Shown: one piece after another, positions 47,601-58,690 of the stretch
How the letters are laid out: each line of letters opens with the position of its first letter
Position numbering within the stretch: the first letter of the stretch is position 1
DNA from: Zea mays
Lineage: Eukaryota > Streptophyta > Magnoliopsida > Poales > Poaceae
NCBI RefSeq assembly: GCF_902167145.1
Contig: NC_050098.1
Coordinates: 117,280,207 to 117,344,206 of the forward strand
DNA: 64,000 nucleotides
Direction: 5' to 3'
Translations under genes and position numbers: made by a program
Notes under the pieces: model-generated
The model's database searches: none
Told to the model about the DNA's origin: nothing
The model's input: the letters and a program-made list of their open reading frames with translations, nothing else

Positions 47601-48643
47601 GGCGGTGAAGATCTTTTAACGCCGCGAAGTTATCCACATCCCCGAGCACGAATCGTGACGCCGGCGACGTGAATCACGGCGGAAAGCCACCGGCGGTGAA
47701 GACAGCCGTGCTGGCGACCTTATCTGATTCAGTTACTGTACCATGGGAACCACTTATTCAGAGCGACTGACAGAGCACTTTGGAGCTCCAATTTCTCTCA
47801 ATTCCATGTGGCAACAGGTCCAAGTTTCTGCATCAAAGTTGTAGTGCTACATACCAGCTACAACTCGACTATAAGGTTTAAACTTATTTGAGCACTGGAT
47901 CTTAGTCTAGATGTCCCTTAATGTTGGATCAAGGTCACTGTCCAACTGAAGTTCAGTCTCTACCAGCCTGACAGTCCAACTTCAGGAGTGATTATCTTCA
48001 GTTTTTCCTTAACAACAATGCTCACACCTTTAAGCAAAGTTGTTCTCCTACAGTTGAGCTTCAATTTTGATGTGGTCACCTAGGGCAAAAACTCTATGCT
48101 TTGAAAGTCACAAGGGCTCAAAGTTGTGCTCACAACACTGATTTCAGACTTAGACTATATAGAGGTCAAGTGGCACTTTTTGCAAATAAACCCAAAACTT
48201 AGGGTTTTGCTTTCAAGTCCACATATTTGTGAACCAAAGGACTTAAGATACTTATTTGGCTTGGTTTTTGCACTTTAGTCCAAAAGTGGACTAATTTTGC
48301 AAATAAGCCCCTAGGGGTTGGTTTCAGGGTTTTCCAAGGTTCCAATTAGGGTTTCTGGTATCCCAGGGGTATAAAAGTGATTCAAGTTTATTCTTAGGTT
48401 CATTTTATGACTTTTACCCTAAAGTCTTTGGGTTTTCTTAACTTGGGTCAAGTTTTACCCCTATAATCCCTATTTAGGGTTAAGTTCCTTAACCAAGGTT
48501 CTATTTGCAAAACACTTAAAACAATACAACTTGTTTGAAATTTTTGCCTAGTGAATGCAGTCTAGGTGTGTCAAACATATGCAATGCAAATGCTTATGAT
48601 GTCATGCTCAAATTTTAGTTATAGTAACACCAGGGGTGTTACA
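44613..48643 (-). repeat. 3' LTR of element F (4,031 bp)
   Basis: On the + strand it reads TGTGACAGAACC to GGTGTTACA. It has a GC-rich promoter block (about 46850-47700) in otherwise AT-rich sequence, and a palindrome at 45059-45077. Pair of 54339-58367. Small ORFs repeated in both LTRs are not called. Confidence 0.95.
45059..45077 (-). repeat. Palindrome in the F 3' LTR
   Basis: The arms CTGAGTAT and ATACTCAG flank a 3-base loop, next to GCAAGTCTTACC. On F's own strand the neighbouring sequence TAAGACTTG is similar to that before the palindrome of E. Confidence 0.8.
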
Positions 48644-48654
48644 TCCTTCCCCCC
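48644..48654 (-). other. Polypurine tract of element F
   Basis: Minus strand GGGGGGAAGGA directly abuts the 3' LTR start TGTAACACC. Confidence 0.75.
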
Positions 48655-48795
48655 ATAAAAGAATCTCGTCCCGAGATTAAAAATCCTAGGGTAGGGAATG
48701 GTAAAGGAAACACATCACATTTTTATTTCTTTAATTTTGGTACAAGGCAGGGGTGATGTGAGGGTTACTTCTTTATTACAACAGCTATACAGGCT

Positions 48796-51700
48796 TTACA
48801 ATTTACATGAGGCTAGGAAACCTGGGAAATTCTTATTCAAGAAATCTTGGGTTTCCCATGTAGCCTCGTCTTCAGAATGCTGGTTCCACTGTATCTTGTA
48901 GAATTTGAGAGTCTTTCTTCGGGTGACCCTGTCCTTTTGATCCAGAACTCGAATAGGATGTTCCGAGTATGTTAAATCTGGTTCCAGGACAACATCAGTC
49001 ACTTCAACGGTTCGATCAGGAACCCGAAGACACTTCTTCAATTGTGACACGTGGAATACATTATGCACAGCAGACAATGTTTCGGGGAGCTGAAGTCTGT
49101 ATGCCACTGGTCCACATTGCTCAAGCACCAGGAATGGACCAATGTACCTGGGTGCAAGTTTCCCTTTAACCCCGAAACGCGATACACCCTTCATTGGTGA
49201 GACCTTCAGGTAAACATAGTCTCCTTCTAGGAAATATAAGGGCCTTCGCCGTATGTCTGCATAACTCTTCTGACGAGCTTGTGCCTTTTTCATATTATGA
49301 ATAATTCTCTGAACCTTTTCTTCGACCTCTTTCACCATATCAGGCCTAAAGAAATATCTTTCTCCAGGTTCAGACCAATTTAGCGGAGTTCGACACCGAC
49401 GTCCATATAAAGCTTCAAAAGGTGCCATCATCATACTTTCTTGATAACTGTTATTGTATGAAAACTCCGCTAGAGGCAAACATTCATCCCATTTTGGTGA
49501 GAAGTCCAGGACACATGCCCGTAGCATATCTTCAAGTATTTGGTTCACTCTCTTAGTCTGTCCACTGGTTTGAGGATGATAGGCCGAACTGTGGAGTAAC
49601 TTAGTACCCAAGGATTTGTGAAGTGCTTCCCAAAACTTGGCTACAAATTGAGGTCCACGATCCGACATTATGGTCTTTGGAACACCATGTAGACTAAGAA
49701 TACGAGCAATGTACAATTGGGCATAGACAGTAACTGGGAAATTTGTCTTGACTGGCAGAAAGTGAGCAATCTTTGTAAGCCGATCAATTATAACCCAAAT
49801 AGAGTCATACCCTTTTGCTGTCCTGGGTAGTCCCACAATAAAGTCCATACTGATGTCTTCCCATTTCCATGTTGGGATTGGCAAGGATTATAATGGACCA
49901 GCAGTTTTCATGTGTATGGCCTTGACACGTCTGCAAGTGTCGCATTTAGCCACATAGCGTGCAATTTCGATTTTCATCTTCGTCCACCAGTAACGTTGTT
50001 TTAAGTCTTGATACATCTTAGTGCTTCCGGGATGAATAGAATAACTACTAAGATGTGCTTCATCCAGAACTTGCTGGCGGAGCTCTTCGTTCTTTGGTAC
50101 TACTATGCGGTTTTTGAACCATATCACACCTTGATCGTCTTCCTTGAAACACTTGGCTACTCCAGCCTTTATCTTCTCTCGAATATGCTTCATACCCAGA
50201 TTATCCTTTTGAGCATCAATTATTTTTTGCAAGATAATTGACTCAAGCTTTAACTGATTTAGAGTCCCTTGTTGGATGATTCCCAGGTTTAGCTTTTCCA
50301 TTTCTTGACACAAAGTGTTCTCGGAGGTCTTCGCCATAAGACAGTGGCAGGAAGTCTTACGACTCAATGCATCTGCCACCACATTGGCCTTGCCTGGGTG
50401 ATAATGGATCTCTAATTCATAGTCTTTGATGAGCTCAAGCCATCGTCTTTGTCTCATATTTAACTCTGACTGGGTGAAGATGTACTGCAAACTTTTATGA
50501 TCTGTATATATGTGACAGATATTACCCAGCAGATAGTGACGCCAAATCTTTAGGGCATGAACCACAGCAGCTAGCTCCAGATCATGAGTTGGATAGTGCT
50601 CCTCATGTCGGCGCAACTGCCTTGAAGCATACGCGATCACTCGGCCCTCTTGCATCAGCACACAGTCGAGCCCACTGCCAGATGCATCACATTATACATC
50701 GAAAGGTTTAGTGATGTCCGGTTGAGCCAAAACCGGAGCAGTGGTCAATAGTGTCTTCAGTTTCTCAAAGGCTTCATTGCACTTAGAAGACCAATTGAAC
50801 TTAATGTCATTCTTTAACAAACTTGTGATTGGCTTCACAAGCTTAGAAAAATCTGGTATGAATCTGCGATAATACCCAGCTAGTCCAAGAAAACTCCGGA
50901 CTTGGTGAACAGTTGTTGGGGGTTTCCACTCCAGAATATCTTTGACCTTGCTAGGATCTACCGCAATTCCTTTAGCTGATAACACGTGCCCCAAAAATTG
51001 AATTTCTTCTAGCCAGAACGCGCACTTGCTAAACTTGGCATAAAGCTGATGTTCCCTCAGGCGCGTCAATACAATCCGTAGATGCTGAGCATGGTCCTCT
51101 TCATTCTTAGAATATATCAAGATATCGTCGATGAAGACTACCACAAACTTATCCAATTCGGGCATAAACACCGAGTTCATCAAGTAAGTGAAATGGGCAG
51201 GAGCATTTGTAAGCCCGAAAGACATTACCAAGTATTCAAACAATCCATACCGCGTAGTAAACGCGGTCTTCGGTATATCCTTGGGCCGAATACGGATTTG
51301 ATGATAGCCCGACCTGAGATCAATTTTGGAAAATACCCTCGCCCCAGTCAGTTGATCAAATAAGATGTCGATCCTGGGAAGGGGGTACTTATTCTTGATA
51401 GTGACCTCATTTAGGGGTCGATAATCCACGCACATTCTCAAGGTTTGGTCCTTCTTCTTAACAAAAATGGCGGGACAACCCCAAGGGGACGAGCTTGGCC
51501 GGATGAATCCCTTATTCAGTAGATCTTGTAATTGAATCTTCAGTTCCGCCAACTCATTAGGGGGCATGCGGTACGATCTTCGGGAGATGGGAGCCGTACC
51601 GGGCTTTAGCTCAATTACGAATTCTACATCTCTTTCAGGGGGCAGTCCAGGCAAATCTTCCGGAAATACATCTGGAAACTCACATACTACCGGAATGTTC

Positions 51701-52122
51701 TTGATCTCCGGTACAATGGCTTCATAGACTCTACCAGAAGCTTTGGCTGGATTGATTGCGGGGAGAGTCAAGAGAATCTCTTCTTGGTTATAGCTCAACC
51801 TGACGGTTCTGAGTTCAGTGTTGAGGATTGCCTTGTGTTGGGTTAACCAATTCATACCCAAGATTACATCTATATCCTGGCCTTTTAGAACGATCATATT
51901 AGCAGGAAAGTTCCGTCCGGCCATTGTTACTGGCACTCCATAGGCCACTTCTTTAGTATAAATGTGTCCCCCAGGTGAATGTATTTTAAATCCCTCCTTT
52001 GATTCATGGTATGCAATATGATGTTGTTCCACAAACTTCTTGCTAATAAATGTATGTGAAGCACCAGAATCAAAAAGAATAATTGCTGGGTGACTGGCCA
52101 CGGGAAACGTACCCATCATCAC
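48796..52122 (-). pseudogene. pol: pol of element F (PR, RT, RNase H, integrase, chromodomain-like tail)
   Basis: One reading frame is interrupted by two stops. Protease has [15 protein letters not shown] near 52075. RT ([14 protein letters not shown]) has FIDD near 51130. A TAA at 50692-50694 falls in the RNase H active-site stretch, just before CDASG. The frame goes on through RNase H and the integrase zinc region ([16 protein letters not shown]) to a TAA at 49888-49890. The integrase core (MDFIVGLP, SDRGPQF, NQILEDMLRA) and a tail with IQWNQHSEDEATWE end at 48796. Domain order and lengths are complete, so only point changes plus the junction duplication upstream disable it. Confidence 0.95.
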
Positions 52123-52183
52123 CGGCTCTCCTTCCGGTGTAGTAGATACCCATCATCACCGGCTCTCCTTCCGGTGTAGTAGC
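52110..52183 (-). repeat. 37-bp tandem duplication at the gag/protease junction of F
   Basis: The unit at 52110-52146 is repeated at 52147-52183 with one difference at the last base. Since 37 is not a multiple of three, it shifts the frame and splits what would be a single gag-pol ORF. Gag (frame ending at 52070) and pol (frame open from 52122) overlap across it. Confidence 0.93.
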
Positions 52184-53302
52184 CACTTGAGTGTAATATA
52201 CACGCCCCGTTTTCTTCGTATTCTTCCCCATAACATTTCCTTTAGGCTGAACTGATTTCCCAGATCCTTGCGAAGCATTAGATTGATTTTGCCTAGGATA
52301 TGGGCAGTCTTTGATAAAATGTCCCGACTTGCCGCAATTAAAGCACCCAGTTGAAGAACTAGGCAAGGCAGGAAATCGAGTGCCTGGGGCACCCGGCTGT
52401 TTTGGGGTAGTGGGGGTATTATTGGGGCGGATAATGATAGGCTGCTTGAAGGGAAATGAAGGTGGACGAGAAAAAGTGCGATTTTGGTTTGAGGGTCGAA
52501 TCACAAACCGTGGTTTCTTCGCCTGGCCCTGATTAGGCCTCTCACCACCGAATCCCTTGTTCTTCCCAGAAGTTGTGTATTTGGCTTCCACAGATAAGGC
52601 CGTGCTGACAGCCTTTCCATACGTGAGATCTATGCATGTGGCCATTTTCCTTTGTAGCCGATCATTCAGACCCCGCATAAAACAGTTCTTCTTCTTTAAA
52701 TCCGTATTCACCTGGTCGATAGCATACTGCGACAGGTGATTGAATTTGTTGAGATACTGAGTAATAGTATCTCCACCTTGTTGTAACTTCATAAACTCCT
52801 CTTGTTTCATATGCAGCACTCCTTCGGGGATGTAGTGTTCACGGAAAGCTGCTTTAAACTCGTTCCAGGTGACTTGATGGTTGTCAGGTTGAATAGCCAT
52901 AAAATTTCCCCACCAGGTACTGGCAGGACCACGGAGTTGTTGTGCGGCGAACAACGGCTTTTGCGTCTCTGAGCAACGAAGAAGACCAAATTTTTGCTCG
53001 ATAACCCGAATCCACTCGTCAGCTTCTAGGGGATCTTCTGCCTTGACGAATAGGGGTGGACGAGTTTCCGAGAAATCCAGATAGGTGGTCTCACGGGGAC
53101 CCTGCGGATAACCTCTTGCTGCTTGCTGCTGGAACTGCTGCTGACCCGCCATTTCCCTAAGGAAGCGGGTATTATCGGCGGTGGCATTCACCAAGGCGGC
53201 GATCGCCTCGGCTAACGTGGGAGGAACTGGAGGTGGGTTTGGGGTAACATCCCGTCCCCCAGAAGTTCCTGCTGCATCCTGTCCTCGAGTCCTGGTCGGC
53301 AT
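52111..53302 (-). pseudogene. gag: gag of element F
   Basis: ATG 53302 (MPTRTRGQDAAGTSGGRD) is chosen because GCCACAG precedes it directly; an in-frame ATG five codons upstream lies before that acceptor-like site. The capsid domain is clear (ASTWWGNFMAIQPD, FKAAFREHYIP, ITQYLNKFNHLSQYA, CFMRGLNDRLQRKM). A basic linker and a CCHC knuckle (CFNCGKSGHFIKDC, about 52345-52305) follow. The frame is open throughout but is driven off pol by the 37-bp duplication. Confidence 0.93.
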
Positions 53303-53515
53303 CTGTGGCAAAAACATTTGAAGTAAACATAATGTGCCAGAGAAAACCTTCCATTTTACATTACTATAAAAAGTAATGATACAGACTCGATATTACATAA
53401 CAGGATACAATACCCATTATACATAAGTTCAACCTATTAACAGGATACAATACCCATTATACAACAGTACACCCTACAATACCCTACAATACACTACTCT
53501 ACTTCTATTACACCT

Positions 53516-54100
53516 TTATTCCTGCTTGCCATTACTCTTGGCGGCTTCATCTTCAGGTGTGGGAGTCCAGACATCAACCAACCTCAAAGAAGGAGGGGGC
53601 TCAAAAAGGTCCAACTCCCCACCCAGCGCACGTCCCGCAACATGAGATGGTCCAGCTTCTGCCTCAGCAGGTTGTGCAGGCTCACTTGGGTGTAGTTGTG
53701 AGTATAATATATGGACTTCCTCGTGCAAAGTATTGCAGTAAACCTGCAGGTCATCAACAGTCGAGCTAAGTTCTTTAACTCGGGCCTGAGCCCTTGCTTC
53801 CTTAGCACACATTAGCAAACGAGACTGTACGGCCCAGTCAAGTGCTAAGTCTCGATCAGCGAGTTGATCCTGCAAGTGTCGAATGTCCCTTCTCAGTTCG
53901 TTGATTCTATCTTCGTCAGCGACCCAAGCATCAGTCCTATGTTGCAGTGCTGCCTGAAGTCGACTCACACGAGCTTCAAGGTCTCCGATGGGGTCGTTAC
54001 TTTCACTGCTGCTACTTTCATGTCGGGGAGCCAATTGATGCCGAGGCACCCCAATTGGTCCCGTAGACTTGCGGGCCGTTAGCCTGGTACGCGGCGGCAT
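53516..54100 (-). CDS. ORF0 of element F: extra coiled-coil ORF before gag
   Basis: Intact ORF of 194 codons from ATG 54100 (MPPRTRLTARKSTGP) to 53516, between the primer site and gag. A basic, Ser-rich N-terminus is followed by a coiled coil (DLEARVSRLQAALQHR, RINELRRDIRHLQDQLADRD) and a second helical stretch (LSSTVDDLQVYCNTLHEEV), then a Pro/Glu-rich acidic tail. Position and coiled coil match ORF0 of E, but I see no clear residue-level similarity and it lacks E's globular N-terminal part. TTTTCCCCCTTAG precedes the ATG by five bases and looks like a splice acceptor. Function unknown. Confidence 0.78.
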   Translation of the reverse strand: MPPRTRLTARKSTGPIGVPRHQLAPRHESSSSESNDPIGDLEARVSRLQAALQHRTDAWVADEDRINELRRDIRHLQDQLADRDLALDWAVQSRLLMCAKEARAQARVKELSSTVDDLQVYCNTLHEEVHILYSQLHPSEPAQPAEAEAGPSHVAGRALGGELDLFEPPPSLRLVDVWTPTPEDEAAKSNGKQE

Positions 54101-54338
54101 CTTTTCTAAGGGGGAAAATGTTATTAGTATAGTGCTTAGCATGATGCATGTATAATTACAGAATCAACCTTAGTCGATTCAACCTTCTATACGTTGCACT
54201 CTTCCTATCTGGTCTTTAAAATAGACTCTTCAGATTACTTTAGGTAAGAAGAGAAAAGAATTTTGAGGTAAGACTTTTGAAAATCTTTTGAAGATGCCTC
54301 ATAATATCTGCCAAGAAGGGCTACGCTCCGATACCAGC
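54101..54338 (-). other. Leader of element F with primer-binding site
   Basis: Minus-strand TGGTATCGGAGC at 54336-54325, two bases from the LTR, is the initiator-Met-type primer site with the same one-base difference as in E. The rest is non-coding. The gap 53303-53515 between ORF0 and gag is likewise non-coding and ends in TTTTTGCCACAG before the gag ATG. Confidence 0.82.
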
Positions 54339-57300
54339 TGTGACAGAACCTCCCAAGTAATTAGGCCCACCTACAGTTGTCCTTGTCCAACGGACATCAG
54401 ACAACCCTGTAGGTGCCCCTGAACTACTTGACAAGCTCGGTATCTTTCCTTACCTTACCAGGAACGTCTCACCCGTCTTGTAGACATTACAGAACATCGG
54501 AGATGAAGAAATGCGGAAGCGAATTACATAAACTTACATTTTATTTCAAAAGCAAGCTTGAGTTATTTTTATTACAGACCAGACTAAAAGTGAGTGCATA
54601 GAAGCAATATTATACAAACCAGGGAGGCACAGACTCCTCCCGAGAAGACAAAAGCAAAAGATCCTAGGTGGAGGACCGAGTCCTCCCGCACTTCAGTCTT
54701 GATTTTCTTCTTTTGGAACCACCTTGGCACAGAAGCAGCAAAAGTCTGCTACTTCCTCACCTAAAAACAACGAAGGGATAAACCCTGAGTATGAAATACT
54801 CAGCAAGTCTTACCCGACTAAAGAAAAGACTCTCAAGGGTATGCTGGTTATATGGGAGTCAAGGTAAGGCTTTTCAATATTCAAAGACTCTGTTTTGCAG
54901 AAATGCTTACTAGAGTGGATCCTTAAAAATCCAGTTTTATTTGTCAAGTTAGGTAAAATTACCTGCACTAGAGTTCTTTCTACCCTAGTTCAATCACTGG
55001 TCCTGTACTAGCCAATTTCTCAACAAAAAAACCCTTTATCTTTTAGTGGAGTTCTACGTGTAAGTCAGTGGCCAAGTCTCCATAACCGCGGAGGTACGGC
55101 GATCCGAATCGATTATACTCAGCTGAGGATCTCCAATCACACGACATATGTAGCACTTAACCCTTGCATATGTCAACCCGCCACCGGGGTTCTTAAGACC
55201 GGATCAGGTTCACGCAAACCGAGAGCACAGCTACACCACCGTCCAGCCTCTTGCCACGGAGGGTACACGCTACTCTCGCCACCGCTCCACGCCCATTTCG
55301 TGTTATCTTATTCTGGCCTTAGTCTACCCGAGGCAAGGCTTACCCATGACGAGGCATGTGACCAGTTAAAGGGTCCTCGGTCAGCAGGCCTACATCGACA
55401 AGGTCCTTAATCGACTCAGACGGAGACACTACACCGAGACTCTCTTCTCGTGCAAGTCACCCGCCCGGTCTCAGCTTAATCATTTAACCCAAAACTTGGT
55501 ACCTGGCAGAGGTACATCTTTTCCGATGTTGAACCCATCAGGGCCCTGATGGATCCACCATCAAATTTTATTTTCGAAAACAGCCCACCCACTTTTGCCA
55601 CATCTTTTGTAAAAACAAAACCTTTTGTTTTTCTAAAGCAAAGCTAAGCATCAAAAAGCTTTTGTAAAACAGGTGATTAAGGAAGGTAATCTAATTCAAG
55701 GAAGGTAATGCAGGAATGGTTTTATCAAGCAACTCCTATCACCTAATGCAGCAATCAAGTGAGAAATATTTTAAAATAGCAAGGAAGGTGGCAAATGCAC
55801 CGGGGCTTGCCTTTGTTTACAGGTGATTCGGGTTCGGATCCACAGATATCGAAGTAGAAACTATTCCCGGCCTGGGATTCCGAAGGTGGTGGTGTCCTGT
55901 CTTCGGGGACTTCTACCTCTTCTTCACGTTCTAATCATAACCATACATAAGTATAAGAATGGATGCCATGGGATGCTCATGAGGATGCAAACATAAACTT
56001 ATCATTTATGTCTTGAATACAACTTGCCTTCACGGAGTTCCGGGAACTTAGGGTTTCCGGAGTCGGTAAAGGAGTTCATAGGGCAGGGGGGTGTTTTGGG
56101 GTTTGGTGATCAAACAAGGTCCAAATCAATTCAAACTCTACTCAAGGCTTCTAAATATTATGAGGAACTCTTATAAAAATTTTGAGCATTTTTGGACTTA
56201 CCATTTGTTTTCTAAAATCCATAATCAACATTTTTAACCATTTTAAATACCCTAAAATTTCCTACTTTCACTAAAAATCACCAACTTATTTTTATTAAAT
56301 ACTATGGAAAATAACAAACCTAGGAAAATTAGTTTCACAATTTTAGCATTTTTCTACATTTTTCTATAATTGTTTTGGTTCTGGGGATAAAAGAAAAAGG
56401 AAAACATTTGAACAGTGCTGGGCCGAATTCAGCCCAGGCGGCCCGGCTAAGGCAGAAAGGCGTCCGCGCTCGCGCCTGCGCTGATGTCTTTACAGAAAGG
56501 ACCCCGACGTTTTTACTAACTAAGAACAGGTTATGTCACTGTTTAATCAAGTCACTGACTATTTGCTGAAGAGCCCTCCAACTTCTAATTCTTTACACGC
56601 CCACGTCCACGACGACGGCAGCGCGCAGAGGAGCTCCGGCGAGGTTCTATACCGGCCGATTGGGGCTACGGCAGGGTTCTCCGAGCGGCGGACATGAAAT
56701 TGGGGCTAGCCTAACCATTTCCCCTAACTTAATTGCACAAATAACCAACCCCCGAGCTCTGGCCACGGTGACCGAGAGCAGAGCGGCAAGATCGCCGTGT
56801 TCCCGGCGACCAGAGAGCTCGTAGTTTAATTCAATGGCTCGAAAAGCATCCAAGGCATGTGAGAAAGCTTAAACGAGGAAGCAGGGGATGGGAGCTGACC
56901 GGAGTTGGGCTGGCGACGGTGAGCTCGGTTTCACGGTGGCGAAAGCTTGAATTGGGGGAAACTCCAAATTCGAGCAGATGAGTGGACGATTGTGGCCAAT
57001 TAGCGGTGGCTAGCTAGCAGACTACCCCACGGAGCTGGACACGGGCTCAATTTATAGGAAGGATGGGCGGTGGTCGCGAATTTGGTCGAGACACGCGGCG
57101 GTCGGAGGTGGAGAAGAAGCACTGGCCGCGTGAGTTCGAGACCAACGGCGTGGCAGTAACTCCGGTGAGCCACGGAGACTTCAGAGAAGGTCACGGCGAC
57201 ACGGTAAAAGAGTTGAGCCACGCGGCGCATGGCCGGGAGGCGGCGGTCACCGGCGAGGTAATCCACTCGGCCGCAAAGAGGGAGAGAGAGCCACGGAGGT

Positions 57301-58367
57301 CACCGGAGTGATCGCCAGCGCACGGGCGGTGAAGATCTTTTAACGCCGCGAAGTTATCCACATCACCGAGCACGAATCGTGACGCCGGCGACGTGAATCA
57401 CGGCGGAAAGCCACCGGCGGTGAAGACAGCCGTGCTGGCGACCTTATCTGATTCAGTTACTGTACCATGGGAACCACTTATTCAGAGCGACTGACAGAGC
57501 ACTTTGGAGCTCCAATTTCTCTCAATTCCATGTGGCAACAGGTCCAAGTTTCTGCATCAAAGTTGTAGTGCTACATACCAGCTACAACTCGACTATAAGG
57601 TTTAAACTTATTTGAGCACTGGATCTTAGTCTAGATGTCCCTTAATGTTGGATCAAGGTCACTGTCCAACTGAAGTTCAGTCTCTACCAGCCTGACAGTC
57701 CAACTTCAGGAGTGATTATCTTCAGTTTTTCCTTAACAACAATGCTCACACCTTTAAGCAAAGTTGTTCTCCTACAGTTGAGCTTCAATTTTGATGTGGT
57801 CACCTAGGGCAAAAACTCTATGCTTTGAAAGTCACAAGGGCTCAAAGTTGTGCTCACAACACTGATTTCAGACTTAGACTATATAGAGGTCAAGTGGCAC
57901 TTTTTGCAAATAAACCCAAAACTTAGGGTTTTGCTTTCAAGTCCACATATTTGTGAACCAAAGGACTTAAGATACTTATTTGGCTTGGTTTTTGCACTTT
58001 AGTCCAAAAGTGGACTAATTTTGCAAATAAGCCCCTAGGGTTTGGTTTCAGGGTTTTCCAGGGTTCCAATTAGGGTTTCTGGTATCCCAGGGGTATAAAA
58101 GTGATTCAAGTTTATTCTTAGGTTCATTTTATGACTTTTACCCTAAAGTCTTTGGGTTTTCTTAACTTGGGTCAAGTTTTACCCCTATAATCCCTATTTA
58201 GGGTTAAGTTCCTTAACCAAGGTTCTATTTGCAAAACACTTAAAACAATACAACTTGTTTGAAATTTTTGCCTAGTGAATGCACTCTAGGTGTGTCAAAC
58301 ATATGCAATGCAAATGCTTATGATGTCATGCTCAAATTTTAGTTATAGTAACACCAGGGGTGTTACA
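54339..58367 (-). repeat. 5' LTR of element F (4,029 bp)
   Basis: Pair of 44613-48643. The palindrome arms are at 54785-54792 and 54796-54803. The minus-strand TATA box is at 57056-57050, in a GC-rich block (about 56580-57430). Confidence 0.95.
57050..57056 (-). promoter_or_regulatory. TATA box of the F 5' LTR
   Basis: TATAAAT on the minus strand at the centre of the GC-rich block, with the transcription start expected near 57025. The counterpart in the other LTR is near 47330. Confidence 0.6.
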
Positions 58368-58372
58368 TCGGA
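58368..58372. repeat. Right target-site duplication of F (TCGGA)
   Basis: Partner of 44608-44612. Confidence 0.93.
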
Positions 58373-58690
58373 GGCTGCTCTCGCACCAGGCTACGACCAA
58401 ATTATCGACCACGTCGACAAACCAGCTTAAAAACTTGGAGCCTGACCGTGCACCCGGGCTGCGGCCAGACCGCATGAGGGAACAAAAAGGTCGAGCGAGG
58501 CATCACGAAAAGAATTAAGACCTCAGAGGAGTCAAACCACTCCTCCAAGGCCTCGGGGGCTATACCCGACGGGTGCGCTCGCGCGCACCCATCGGAACAA
58601 AATATAACCGAGAAAGACTGGTCCCCTTGCAAGAAATCCAGCAGAACCTCCAAGCGAGTACCTACACTTCCTTCGAGGCTCGGGGGCTAC
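58373..58690 (+). other. 3' internal end and polypurine tract of C
   Basis: Resumes C's internal sequence after F and closely matches element A at about 520-845. GAGGCTCGGGGGCTAC at 58675-58690 abuts the 3' LTR. Non-coding. Confidence 0.85.

Larger units (their letters stand above)
44613..58367 (-). mobile_element. Element F: young Tekay-type chromovirus with 4.0 kb LTRs, antisense
   Basis: Complete 13,755-bp element on the minus strand with LTRs of 4,031 and 4,029 bp and a TCGGA duplication. The LTRs differ at only about 20 positions by eye (0.5 %), making it the youngest datable insertion here. It has an initiator-Met-type primer site, an extra coiled-coil ORF before gag, gag-pol with a chromodomain-like tail, and a purine tract. 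Breaks are a 37-bp duplication at the gag/protease junction and two stops. It is a different family from E, by LTR sequence and by ORF0. Confidence 0.95.

Noticed and set aside
46651..47649. Small ORFs in the F LTR, repeated at 56375-57373
   Set aside because: They are duplicated only because the LTRs are; no domain or coding bias.
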